Assembly: GCA_035704495.1 (NCBI GenBank)
Contig: DASSWW010000011.1
Span: 1 to 6,537, forward strand
Origin: UBA6022 sp035704495
GTDB taxonomy: Bacteria > Patescibacteriota > Saccharimonadia > Saccharimonadales > Saccharimonadaceae
DNA: 6,537 nucleotides
Direction of reading: 5' to 3'
Shown here: piece after piece, positions 1-5,812 of the stretch
Position numbering within the stretch: the stretch's first letter is position 1
How the letters are laid out: the number at the start of each line of letters is the position of its first letter
Translations under genes and position numbers: made by a program
Notes under the pieces: model-generated
What the model was told of the DNA's origin: nothing
The model's database searches: none
Seen by the model: only the letters and a program-made list of their open reading frames with translations

Positions 1-1
1 A

Positions 2-865
2 CAGATTGACGCTCTGTTCGACGCTGATATTACAGACAAACTATTCCGAATCGTCACCCGACGTGGCGCACCACTACGAGTTTTTCGACGCATGTTAAAC
101 GAGCAAGAAGACGTCGAAAGTTTGCTACGAACAAAATCGCAGTTTCTATCCAACTTTGAAGCCCAAACCAATACCGAATATGACAGTATTTCCCAGCGTA
201 TTAACAGGGGTATCATTAAAAGCGTTATCTTTTTGGTCATTACCAAAGTCATTATTGGCTTGGCAATTGAAGTGCCCTACGATTACGCCGTGTACGGCCA
301 GTTGCTTTGGCTGCCATTATTGATTAATTTGCTGTTCCCGCCAGTCTATATGATACTGCTGCGGCTGACGTTGGTATTGCCTGGTTATGCCAATACCAGT
401 GCGCTCGTCGATCGTATCGAGGCAATTTTTTATGGTCAACCTCAACAGTACCTGGTACGTCGCAAAAGTGGCCGATTTGGCGCAACCTTTAACATCGCCT
501 ACGCCGCGGTGATTATTGCAGTATTTAGTCTGGTCAGTTGGTGGCTGTTCAGTCTTGGCTTTACGGTTGTTCACTTGTTGATTTTCTTTATCTTTCTATC
601 CACCGCCAGCTTCCTTGGGTTTCGACTGTCGCGTATGGTCCGGGATATCGAGGTTGTTGATGCCGATCAAAACAGCGTAACGTTCGTTCGCGACGTCTTG
701 TATATGCCGTTTGTCGTCGTTGGACGATGGCTCAGCGAAAAGTACGCCCAAGTCAACCTGGTTGCGACACTGCTTGATATGATTATCGAATTACCACTTA
801 AAACAGTGCTACGACTCATCCGACAATGGGGCGCTTTTATAAACAGTAAAAAAGACGAGTTATAA
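2..865 (+). CDS. Multi-pass membrane protein of unknown function (5' end missing)
   Basis: The frame is open from the left edge, so the gene starts upstream; the first in-window ATG (92) is internal. The 30 residues before it (…DALFDADITDKLFRIVTRRG…) read as normal protein. Counting from that ATG, a soluble, charged N-terminal part (residues 1-39) is followed by hydrophobic segments at about 41-59, 71-95, 135-156 and 157-177. A basic loop (LVRRKSGRFG, 121-130) lies between the second and third. An amphipathic stretch near 200-213 precedes a basic C-terminus ending KKDEL. I see no catalytic motif and do not recognise the family, so no function is assigned. It probably sits in the cytoplasmic membrane. 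It ends 12 bases before the MFS gene, which suggests co-transcription. The coding call is safe; the role is unknown. Confidence 0.85.
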   Translation, partial: QIDALFDADITDKLFRIVTRRGAPLRVFRRMLNEQEDVESLLRTKSQFLSNFEAQTNTEYDSISQRINRGIIKSVIFLVITKVIIGLAIEVPYDYAVYGQLLWLPLLINLLFPPVYMILLRLTLVLPGYANTSALVDRIEAIFYGQPQQYLVRRKSGRFGATFNIAYAAVIIAVFSLVSWWLFSLGFTVVHLLIFFIFLSTASFLGFRLSRMVRDIEVVDADQNSVTFVRDVLYMPFVVVGRWLSEKYAQVNLVATLLDMIIELPLKTVLRLIRQWGAFINSKKDEL

Positions 866-877
866 CCACCTACAACC

Positions 878-2071
878 ATGAATCCTCGCCTTCACCGCCG
901 ACTTACTCCGTTATATATTGCTGCATTTTTGCAGGCGTTTAACCTGTGGTACGCAGTTGAAAAACTATTCATGCAGCGCATTGGATTTGATGAAGCCACC
1001 ATCGCACTGGCGATAACGCTGTTTACGATTGTGACGCTACTGGTCGAAACCCCGTCTGGCATTTTAGCGGACCGTTGGAGCCGAAAAGGCGTATTGGTAC
1101 TAGCCAGTTGCGCGCTGATTATTTGCAGCCTAGCCTGCGGACTGAGCGATAGCGTACCGATGTATACTGTGTCGCTATTATTTATTGGCATCTACTTTGC
1201 GCTATATTCGGGTACCTACGAAGCGATTGTGTACGACACACTTGTCGAAGAAACCGGCAAAGGCACTGGCTTTGAACACTATTATGGCAAATTACAGATG
1301 ATATCTGGCGTAGCGCTGGTCAGCGGCTCGTTACTCAGCGGTACTATCAGCCACTTTTTCGGATTGCAAGTCGTCTATTTTTTAACAATTCCCTTTACCC
1401 TGCTGTCGATTGTCGCGTTAATAAAATTCCGCGAACCCAGACTGCATAAAGCCCGCGTCGCCGTGTCGTTTCATCGCCAAATACGCGCCACGTTCAAAAC
1501 AGTCAGTCAGGTCGGATCAGTCCGCTGGTTAGTACTAGCGATGATTCTGTTAACCGTCGGCACCAGTTTGCTGTTCGAGTTTAATCAGCTATGGTACATC
1601 GCGCTGGCGTTTCCAGTGATTATTTTAGGCTTTTCTAATGCGTTGGTGCAATCGTGTATCGGTATCGGCGGCTATATCGCTAGTAAAATTCGCCAAACAC
1701 CACTCGCCATAAGTGGGATTGGCAGCATTCTGCTAGGCAGTGCGTTCCTGTTGACCATTCCAATTAGTGGACTGGTTGTCACTGGCCAAGTTATTCTGCA
1801 AAGTTGCCTGATTGCCCTGACGATTATCGTCGCCAAACGCTTGCACGACACCATTCCATCCACCAATCGCGCCGGTGTTATTTCGGCGGTCAGCACCCTC
1901 AGTAAACTTAGTTTTGCCCCCATTGCACTGGCATTTGGCCTGGTCAGCCGCGAAACAACCATCTTTCAGGCAGGATGGATTGTTGTCGGATTGGTTGTTT
2001 TGCTGCTACCGCTTCTCTACAAAATTTTCGGTATAGCATTATACCAACTGCACGAAAACTTTGCAAAATAA
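878..2071 (+). CDS. MFS transporter
   Basis: This complete 397-residue protein has the usual size for a 12-helix major facilitator. Hydrophobic segments alternate with short loops along the whole length. The MFS motif A appears between helices 2 and 3 as GILADRWSRKG (residues 61-71), with the conserved Asp and basic residues. A longer charged, basic stretch at about 183-206 (KFREPRLHKARV…) fits the central cytoplasmic loop joining the two six-helix halves. The C-terminal half includes RAGVISAVSTLSK (331-343), a loop-helix pattern seen in many uncharacterised bacterial MFS proteins. The substrate cannot be read from the sequence; an efflux role is possible but only a guess. The start has no Shine-Dalgarno (the preceding bases are CCACCTACAACC), yet residue 1 fits a normal short cytoplasmic N-terminus. 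It lies 12 bases after the preceding membrane gene and is probably translated from the same mRNA. Confidence 0.92.
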   Translation: MNPRLHRRLTPLYIAAFLQAFNLWYAVEKLFMQRIGFDEATIALAITLFTIVTLLVETPSGILADRWSRKGVLVLASCALIICSLACGLSDSVPMYTVSLLFIGIYFALYSGTYEAIVYDTLVEETGKGTGFEHYYGKLQMISGVALVSGSLLSGTISHFFGLQVVYFLTIPFTLLSIVALIKFREPRLHKARVAVSFHRQIRATFKTVSQVGSVRWLVLAMILLTVGTSLLFEFNQLWYIALAFPVIILGFSNALVQSCIGIGGYIASKIRQTPLAISGIGSILLGSAFLLTIPISGLVVTGQVILQSCLIALTIIVAKRLHDTIPSTNRAGVISAVSTLSKLSFAPIALAFGLVSRETTIFQAGWIVVGLVVLLLPLLYKIFGIALYQLHENFAK

Positions 2072-2093
2072 AAAAATGATTGCGTGAAACATA

Positions 2094-2122
2094 TTTACAG
2101 ATACGTCAAACTTTGCTAAAGT
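2094..2122 (+). promoter_or_regulatory. Extended -10 promoter ahead of tRNA region
   Basis: TTTACA (2094-2099) is separated by exactly 17 bases from TAAAGT (2117-2122), and the -10 box is preceded by TGC, giving an extended -10. Transcription would begin near 2129 and run through the tRNA-like remnant into tRNA-Lys. This matches the sigma70-type pattern well; no transcript data are available. Confidence 0.6.
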
Positions 2123-2137
2123 AAAGAGCGGTGACAA

Positions 2138-2172
2138 AGGATTGTAGCTCAGCTGCCTGAGGCATTTATGCC
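2138..2172 (+). pseudogene. tRNA-like 5' remnant (D-arm fragment)
   Basis: Bases 2144-2155 (GTAGCTCAGCTG) are identical to 2222-2233 of the downstream tRNA-Lys, i.e. the end of the acceptor strand, the D-stem and the start of the D-loop, at an offset of 78 bases. An acceptor-like AGGATTG precedes it at the expected distance. The D-stem can only partly close (CTC with GAG), and what follows is a short hairpin (GGCA-TTTA-TGCC, 2161-2172), with no recognisable anticodon arm, T-loop or 3' acceptor strand. It therefore cannot be a functional tRNA. It could be a decayed tRNA under its old promoter, a partial duplication, or a leader structure that mimics a D-arm. Confidence 0.35.
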
Positions 2173-2181
2173 GAAAAGATA

Positions 2182-2187
2182 TATAAT
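2182..2187 (+). promoter_or_regulatory. Possible -10 box for tRNA-Lys
   Basis: A perfect TATAAT lies 28 bases before the mature tRNA 5' end, so transcription would start near 2194. There is no good -35 hexamer at the right distance and no TGn extension. It may be a secondary promoter or simply AT-rich spacer. Confidence 0.35.
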
Positions 2188-2215
2188 AAGCATGTTCTTT
2201 ACACCACCAACACAC

Positions 2216-2292
2216 GGGCCAGTAGCTCAGCTGGTTAGAGCACCTGCCTCTTAAGCAGGGTGTCGAGGGTTCAAGTCCCTCCTGGCCCTCCA
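2216..2292 (+). tRNA. tRNA-Lys (anticodon CTT)
   Basis: The full cloverleaf folds by eye. The acceptor stem GGGCCAG (2216-2222) pairs with CTGGCCC (2282-2288) over 7 bp. The D-stem GCTC/GAGC encloses AGCTGGTTA. The anticodon stem CCTGC/GCAGG (2243-2247 and 2255-2259) has loop CTCTTAA, giving anticodon CTT (2250-2252), which reads AAG lysine codons. The variable loop is GTGTC. The T-stem GAGGG/CCCTC has loop TTCAAGT. The CCA end is encoded (2290-2292). The discriminator base (2289) is T, whereas the E. coli and Bacillus tRNA-Lys that I know have A there. The gene stands alone between an upstream promoter region and a strong terminator. Confidence 0.96.
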
Positions 2293-2299
2293 AATAAAG

Positions 2300-2336
2300 A
2301 ACACCCTTTGATCGCTACCGAGGGTGTTTTTTATTT
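2300..2336 (+). terminator. Intrinsic terminator after tRNA-Lys
   Basis: An 8-bp stem, AACACCCT (2300-2307) with AGGGTGTT (2321-2328), encloses a 13-base loop and runs into a T-rich tract (TTTTTTATTTTG). It begins 8 bases after the CCA end and separates the tRNA unit from the oxidoreductase operon. Confidence 0.85.
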
Positions 2337-2345
2337 TGTTGCTGT

Positions 2346-2374
2346 TTGACATATAATTCTATTAGTAATAAGAT
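2346..2374 (+). promoter_or_regulatory. Promoter of the oxidoreductase-ArsR operon
   Basis: A perfect -35 TTGACA (2346-2351) is followed after 17 bases by TAAGAT (2369-2374), a 4/6 match to TATAAT. The start of transcription would fall near 2381, giving a leader of about 20 bases before the ATG at 2403. It lies immediately downstream of the tRNA terminator. Confidence 0.6.
2357..2373 (+). promoter_or_regulatory. Candidate ArsR operator (imperfect palindrome)
   Basis: TTCTATTAGTAATAAGA is an inverted repeat around the central G at 2365; the inner ATTA-G-TAAT is perfect and 6 of 8 bases match per arm. It covers the spacer and most of the -10 box, where a dimeric repressor would block RNA polymerase. 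The encoded ArsR-type protein two genes along is the natural candidate ligand. AT-rich palindromes this short arise by chance, so confidence is low. Confidence 0.3.
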
Positions 2375-2402
2375 GGATAAACAATTAAACAGGTATTAAA
2401 CT

Positions 2403-3089
2403 ATGAAACTAACTTTTCAATATTCTATAGCACGAGAAGGTGACGTTAGGTCGTTCGTGTTCGAGCCGAGCAATCCTACTACCTGGCAAGCGGGTCAATT
2501 TATCCACATCACCTTAAAACATGACGATATGGATGACCGCGGCGATGAGCGTTGGTTTACCATTTCGTCTGCACCTTCAGAAAACCGTCTTGTCATTACT
2601 ACTCGTATTTATGCCGAGAAAAAAAGTAGTTTTAAAACGGCACTTTTAGCGCTAAAACCAGGCGACACCGCGCAGGCTGACGCGCCAGAGGGTGACTTTG
2701 TCATCGGAGATTCCACCCGAAATCATCTGTTTATCGCTGGCGGCATTGGCATCACTCCTTTTCGTTCGATTCTGACTGAAGCCGACGCGCTTGACGAGCA
2801 ACTGAATGTGACATTACTGTATGCTAATCGCACCAACGAAATTGCATACAAAAATGAACTCGATATACTGCAGCAATCAAATCCTCATCTACATATCGAC
2901 TATATTGTTCAGCCGAAAAAGCTTGATGCTCAGCTGTTACAGCAGCAGATTAGTCAGATGGACGACCCACTAGTCTATGTGTCAGGGCCCGAACCAATGG
3001 TAGAGTCCCTGACAGCCGAATTAGCAACGATGGGTGTTACCAAAGACAACATAAAGGGAGATTACTTCCCAGGTTATCAGGCTGACTAA
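2403..3089 (+). CDS. FAD/NAD(P)-binding oxidoreductase, ferredoxin reductase family
   Basis: This 228-residue protein has the two-domain ferredoxin-NADP+ reductase fold. The N-terminal FAD-binding barrel (about 1-100) includes QAGQFIHI (29-36) and the flavin motif R50-W-F-T-I-S-S, equivalent to the family's RxYS/T. The NAD(P)-binding domain (about 105-228) opens with the nucleotide loop GGIGITPF (113-120), has LLYANRTNEI (138-147), and ends with VSGPEPMV (193-200), equivalent to the family's CGP motif with Ser for Cys, then GDYFPGY. There is no cysteine at all, hence no iron-sulfur domain; it is a stand-alone reductase that would pass electrons between NAD(P)H and an unidentified partner in the cytoplasm. 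A modest AGG lies 9 bases before the ATG. Its TAA overlaps the ArsR start (TAATG), implying translational coupling. The natural electron acceptor is unknown. Confidence 0.9.
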   Translation: MKLTFQYSIAREGDVRSFVFEPSNPTTWQAGQFIHITLKHDDMDDRGDERWFTISSAPSENRLVITTRIYAEKKSSFKTALLALKPGDTAQADAPEGDFVIGDSTRNHLFIAGGIGITPFRSILTEADALDEQLNVTLLYANRTNEIAYKNELDILQQSNPHLHIDYIVQPKKLDAQLLQQQISQMDDPLVYVSGPEPMVESLTAELATMGVTKDNIKGDYFPGYQAD

Positions 3090-3406
3090 TGCTATCGCCT
3101 ACCGAGCACAAAAAACTCGAACAGTACATCCAAGGAATTGATGTCAGCAGAATCACAACGGCGTTTGACGCCCTAGGTGAACCAAATCGCTGCCTAATAT
3201 TTAGAGCACTACTAAAAAACAACGACATTAATGTCGGTCAGTTGGCGAGTGTTGTTGGGATATCAAAATCACTTGCTTCGCAGCACCTAAAAGTGCTATT
3301 ACAGGCCAGCTTAGTCGACAAGAAAAAAAATGGTAAAAATGTTTACTACCACGTTAACCAGCAAAATTCGTTAGTCGTAGCACTCAGTAAGGCAGTAGAA
3401 ACATAA
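3089..3406 (+). CDS. ArsR-family winged-helix transcriptional regulator
   Basis: This 105-residue protein is typical in length for ArsR/SmtB repressors. FDALGEPNRCLIFRALL (26-42) is the family's opening helix pattern; NVGQLASVVGISKSLASQHLKVL (48-70) is the helix-turn-helix, with SQHLKVL as the recognition helix. LVDKKKNGKNVYYHVN (75-90) is the basic beta-hairpin wing. The metal-sensing ELCVCDL motif is absent (here INVGQLAS) and the only cysteine is Cys35, so it is unlikely to sense arsenic or other thiophilic metals through that site; a redox role for Cys35 is possible but unproven. The start overlaps the reductase stop codon by one base, and the AGG within the end of the reductase gene could serve as ribosome site. 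It probably represses its own operon, perhaps through the palindrome at 2357-2373. Confidence 0.9.
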   Translation: MLSPTEHKKLEQYIQGIDVSRITTAFDALGEPNRCLIFRALLKNNDINVGQLASVVGISKSLASQHLKVLLQASLVDKKKNGKNVYYHVNQQNSLVVALSKAVET

Positions 3407-3423
3407 CAGCCCACTCCGAATTA

Positions 3424-3432
3424 TGCTACTAT
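3424..3432 (+). promoter_or_regulatory. Extended -10 promoter for the 85-residue protein
   Basis: TGC followed by TACTAT (3427-3432) forms an extended -10 box. No -35 match is seen 17 bases upstream, where the ArsR gene ends. Transcription would start near 3438, giving a leader of about 28 bases that contains the strong ribosome site. Read-through from the upstream operon is also possible, since no terminator separates them. Confidence 0.5.
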
Positions 3433-3454
3433 AAAATTAATATCCATCTTTAAC

Positions 3455-3460
3455 GAGGAG
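3455..3460 (+). promoter_or_regulatory. Strong Shine-Dalgarno, decides the ATG at 3466
   Basis: GAGGAG is followed by a 5-base spacer (TGCAT) and ATG. An upstream in-frame GTG at 3460 would begin inside this site and add two residues, so the ATG at 3466 is preferred. Confidence 0.8.
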
Positions 3461-3465
3461 TGCAT

Positions 3466-3723
3466 ATGACAACGAACAATGAGAAACTTGGAGTAACCGT
3501 TACCATCGATGATGATCATTCTGCCGAGGACATGATTCCCGCAATCGAAGCAGCAGGCCTAATAGAATGTGAAAGTCTAAATATCGTAAATACAGTGCTA
3601 GGAAAAGTTGCACTAGCGGCTGATTTTGATCAAACACTCGAAACTGTCAGACAGGTACCCGGCGTATTATCGGCCGAAAAAGAAATGAAATTCGGCATTT
3701 ACGAGCCGGATAATAACTTATAA
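3466..3723 (+). CDS. Small alpha/beta protein, possibly inhibitor-I9-like fold
   Basis: This 85-residue acidic, soluble protein has no signal peptide or membrane segment. The order of segments suggests a ferredoxin-like beta-alpha-beta-beta-alpha-beta fold: strand LGVTVTIDDDH (8-18), helix AEDMIPAIEAAG (20-31), strand ESLNIVNTVLGKVALAAD (36-53), helix FDQTLETVRQVPG (54-66), strand VLSAEKEMKFGI (67-78). The layout, including an N-terminal VTVTIDDDH and a late PGV-SAE-turn, resembles small cyanobacterial and other proteins often labelled, probably wrongly, 'ketohydroxyglutarate aldolase', and the peptidase inhibitor I9 or propeptide fold. This is recall rather than a search. It could be a stand-alone chaperone or inhibitor-like domain; no partner protease is in the window. 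It has its own promoter and a strong ribosome site, so it may be well expressed. Confidence 0.8.
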   Translation: MTTNNEKLGVTVTIDDDHSAEDMIPAIEAAGLIECESLNIVNTVLGKVALAADFDQTLETVRQVPGVLSAEKEMKFGIYEPDNNL

Positions 3724-3728
3724 TACCC

Positions 3729-3750
3729 TTACATACGGTGCCGAGTGTAA
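3729..3750. other. Weak hairpin between convergent genes
   Basis: TTACA (3729-3733) can pair with TGTAA (3746-3750), with a short inner CGG/CCG. It lies between the convergent ends at 3723 and 3773, but there is no T-tract after it on the + strand, and on the minus strand the T-run comes before the stem. It is a poor terminator at best. Confidence 0.25.
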
Positions 3751-3761
3751 AAAGCGAACGG

Positions 3762-3770
3762 TGTTATAAT
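3762..3770 (+). promoter_or_regulatory. Perfect extended -10, antisense to flavoprotein gene
   Basis: TGTTATAAT is an exact TGnTATAAT. It points along the + strand into the 3' end of the minus-strand flavoprotein gene, where no + strand gene begins. No -35 match lies upstream. If active it would make an antisense RNA starting near 3777. A chance match is quite possible in a sequence this AT-rich. Confidence 0.35.
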
Positions 3771-3772
3771 CT

Positions 3773-4165
3773 CTAAAGCTGCAATCGATCTAAATCTACC
3801 GGTTCTCGTTCCCAATTACCGCCTCGGGAATCAAACAACCAAGCGTCTGTTGGCGTGATTGTAAATCGATGTCCACCATTTGTTTTTTCTGGCTCTTGGT
3901 CGGCTGCCGTGCCTGTTATTTGCAACCCCAGATTGCCACCTGTCGGACCAGGATATTGATAAATTGCCACTGAAACCCGATTATCGGATTGAATATTGGT
4001 AACATGTTTAGTACCAGGCATTGACACAAAAGACAATGTAAACGTATCGGTATAGTTATACTTCACTGGGCTCACCCAACTACCATCGTCACCGACAGTC
4101 GCAAGCGCCATAATCTCTGTCCGATCAAGTGCCTCTTTGACGCGTTGATTAATATCGTTATCCAT
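3773..4165 (-). CDS. Pyridoxamine 5'-phosphate oxidase-like FMN-binding protein
   Basis: This 130-residue protein fits the split-barrel flavoprotein family. An N-terminal helix (NQRVKEALDRTEIMALATVG, residues 6-25) leads into the first strands. DGSWVSPVKYNYTDTFTLSFVSMPGTKHVTNIQSDNRVSVAIYQ (27-70) is the family pattern: substrate or FMN-contact strand, then the LSFVS…TKH..N….RVSVAI segment. GLQITGTAADQE (80-91) is the following dimer-interface strand. The C-terminus (AWLFDSRGGNWEREPVDLDRL) is variable in the family. Members bind FMN or sometimes F420 or heme; the narrow reaction cannot be told, and true pyridoxine synthesis activity is unlikely at this size. The ATG has a full AGGAGG. It sits 18 bases after the kinase gene and is probably co-transcribed with it. 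It ends with TAG, facing the convergent 85-residue gene. Confidence 0.85.
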   Translation of the reverse strand: MDNDINQRVKEALDRTEIMALATVGDDGSWVSPVKYNYTDTFTLSFVSMPGTKHVTNIQSDNRVSVAIYQYPGPTGGNLGLQITGTAADQEPEKTNGGHRFTITPTDAWLFDSRGGNWEREPVDLDRLQL

Positions 4166-4169
4166 CGTC

Positions 4170-4175
4170 CCTCCT
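4170..4175 (-). promoter_or_regulatory. Consensus Shine-Dalgarno of the flavoprotein gene
   Basis: AGGAGG on the minus strand lies 4 bases before the ATG at 4165 and within the 18-base gap after the kinase stop codon. It fixes this start and allows independent initiation on a shared kinase mRNA. Confidence 0.8.
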
Positions 4176-4183
4176 GTTTTATC

Positions 4184-5773
4184 TTATTTTTTACTATCGG
4201 AAAGCGGCAGCGAAATCGTAAATGTCGTTCCTTTGCCTAGTTTTGACGTGACCGTTATGCTTCCGCCGTGCAGGTCAATAATTTTTCTGACCCAGTATAA
4301 TCCTAGGCCAGTGCCACCAACTTCGGTTGACATGAGGTTGTCAATCCGCGAGAATTTTTGAAAAATATACTCGGTATCTTCCTGATTAATACCGACACCT
4401 TCGTCTTTAACAACAATCCGTGCCTTGCCGCCCGATCGCGATAAGCGAATGAATATATTTTTATTCTCTGGTGTATATTTGCTAGCATTATCAACAATAT
4501 TTTCGATGACCATGCGCAGTTTAATGGCATCGGCAATCGCGATGACTTTTACTTTTCGTTCGTTAAATCGCACTGTTTGGTGCCGTTTGGCAAACTTTGC
4601 AGCTTGTTCGTGAATGACACCTTTGATAAGTTCGCCGGCATCAACCGCTTCTTTTCGCAGCACAACCTGACCAGCATCCACCTGGGCAACCTGCAATAGG
4701 TCGTTGATAACTGACAATTGTCGGTCGTTACTTTCATTGGCTTTTTCCAAAAATATCCGCAATTTTGAACTGATTTTACCACCGTATCCATCAAGCGCCA
4801 TACTGACATATTGTTTTACACCAGTCGCAGGAGTACGTAGCTGATGTGAAGCTAACGAAATAAATTCGTCCTTGGCCAGGTTTAGTTCCATTAATTCTGC
4901 ACGCTGTTTTGTGAGCCGGGCGGTGTCCGCTTCTAATTTTCGGGTGCGCCGAACATCTTCAATATCGGTACTCGAACCAACCCACGCTGTAATCGTACCA
5001 TTTTGATCACGCATGGCGTTTATCCGTGTCAAATGCCAAATATATTTACCATCAGCCCTCTTTAGTCGATGTTCGTACTGAAACGGTTCGCCTGTTTTCA
5101 ATGAGTGCTGCCAAAGCGTCTGATTTTCACTAACGTCGTCGGGATGAATCAGATGAGAAAAATTGTCGCCCACATCATCACCATGCACGTCGCCCAGATA
5201 TTCGCGCCACTGTGGATTGGCGTAATCTGGTTCGCCATCTGGAGTGATGGTAAATATCTTTTGCGGCATAGACTCTGCCATAAATCGTAGCCGCTGCTCG
5301 CTTTGCTCGGCCGTTTCACGGGCAATTTTCTCGCGGGAAAACAATACATTATTTCGCTCTTTTAAACCACCGACGATAATTGCAAGCATTGGAAAGGCAA
5401 TCGTGATGACGGCGTTACGTTGCAAAACTTCCCAACTCAGCCAGAACAGGCCAGCATTATCACCAACAATATACAGCGTATACAAAACAACTATTACCGC
5501 ACTGATGATGCCATGTCGCAGACCAGTGCGGAGGGCGGTATATATCACCGCTGCCAGTAACACAATGACAATGATGTCGTAAATACCAGAAGCAGGCCAA
5601 AACGTAGTCAAGGTCACCGAGAAAAGTATGGCGATAACGGCGGGAAGCTGAGCCTTACACGTACGCACAATGTCAGATACTCCGACAGCGCGCATCGGTT
5701 TCATACCGCCCTTTTTGCGATTTGGGCTAATGTTTTTATTGCCTACGTTCTTCTTAGCCTTGTTGCTAGACAT
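4184..5773 (-). CDS. Membrane PAS-domain sensor histidine kinase
   Basis: From the ATG at 5773 it has 529 residues. A very basic N-tail (1-42) precedes four hydrophobic helices (about 43-60, 64-80, 89-104, 120-137), resembling the DUF4118/KdpD-type membrane block. A PAS-PAC domain (about 161-274; FMAESMPQKIF, PDYANPQWREYLG, YIWHLTRINAM) is followed by a helical linker (275-304). The kinase core has the H-box SHQLRTP with His310 as phosphate acceptor, N-box NIVDNASKYTP (425-435), G1 DEGVGI (457-462), F-box FQKFSR (471-476) and G2 GGTGLGL (486-492). All catalytic boxes look intact. It would autophosphorylate and pass the phosphate to a response regulator, but none is in the window. An in-frame ATG at 5851 would add 26 residues, but these cross the divergent promoters and overlap the opposite gene. 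The ATG at 5773 lies 7 bases from a -10 box with no Shine-Dalgarno; ATG 5704 is a fallback start. The flavoprotein gene follows in the same operon. Confidence 0.92.
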   Translation of the reverse strand: MSSNKAKKNVGNKNISPNRKKGGMKPMRAVGVSDIVRTCKAQLPAVIAILFSVTLTTFWPASGIYDIIVIVLLAAVIYTALRTGLRHGIISAVIVVLYTLYIVGDNAGLFWLSWEVLQRNAVITIAFPMLAIIVGGLKERNNVLFSREKIARETAEQSEQRLRFMAESMPQKIFTITPDGEPDYANPQWREYLGDVHGDDVGDNFSHLIHPDDVSENQTLWQHSLKTGEPFQYEHRLKRADGKYIWHLTRINAMRDQNGTITAWVGSSTDIEDVRRTRKLEADTARLTKQRAELMELNLAKDEFISLASHQLRTPATGVKQYVSMALDGYGGKISSKLRIFLEKANESNDRQLSVINDLLQVAQVDAGQVVLRKEAVDAGELIKGVIHEQAAKFAKRHQTVRFNERKVKVIAIADAIKLRMVIENIVDNASKYTPENKNIFIRLSRSGGKARIVVKDEGVGINQEDTEYIFQKFSRIDNLMSTEVGGTGLGLYWVRKIIDLHGGSITVTSKLGKGTTFTISLPLSDSKK

Positions 5774-5780
5774 AGTGTTT

Positions 5781-5789
5781 AGTATAACA
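5781..5789 (-). promoter_or_regulatory. Extended -10 promoter of the kinase, leaderless
   Basis: On the minus strand TGT-TATACT (5789-5781) is an extended -10 box (5/6 for the hexamer). Exactly 7 bases separate it from the ATG at 5773, so transcription should start at or next to the start codon. No -35 match or Shine-Dalgarno is present. Confidence 0.6.
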
Positions 5790-5812
5790 GAATATGACCC
5801 CTCAATCGTAAA

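Noticed and set aside
2216..2292. tRNA-Lys as an integration site for a mobile element
   Set aside because: There is no integrase gene and no repeat of the tRNA 3' end nearby; the only repeat is of the 5' D-arm region.
2039..2293. 84-residue minus-strand reading frame containing EGLEPSTPCLRG
   Set aside because: It is the antisense translation of the tRNA-Lys gene and its flank, a well-known spurious database 'protein'. It also overlaps the promoter and terminator regions.
3460..3465. GTG start for the 85-residue protein
   Set aside because: The GTG overlaps the GAGGAG ribosome site itself; the ATG at 3466 has the correct spacing.
3729..3750. Bidirectional terminator between the convergent genes
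   Set aside because: The stem is only 5 bp with a broken interior and lacks a T-tract after it in either direction, so it is listed only as a weak hairpin.
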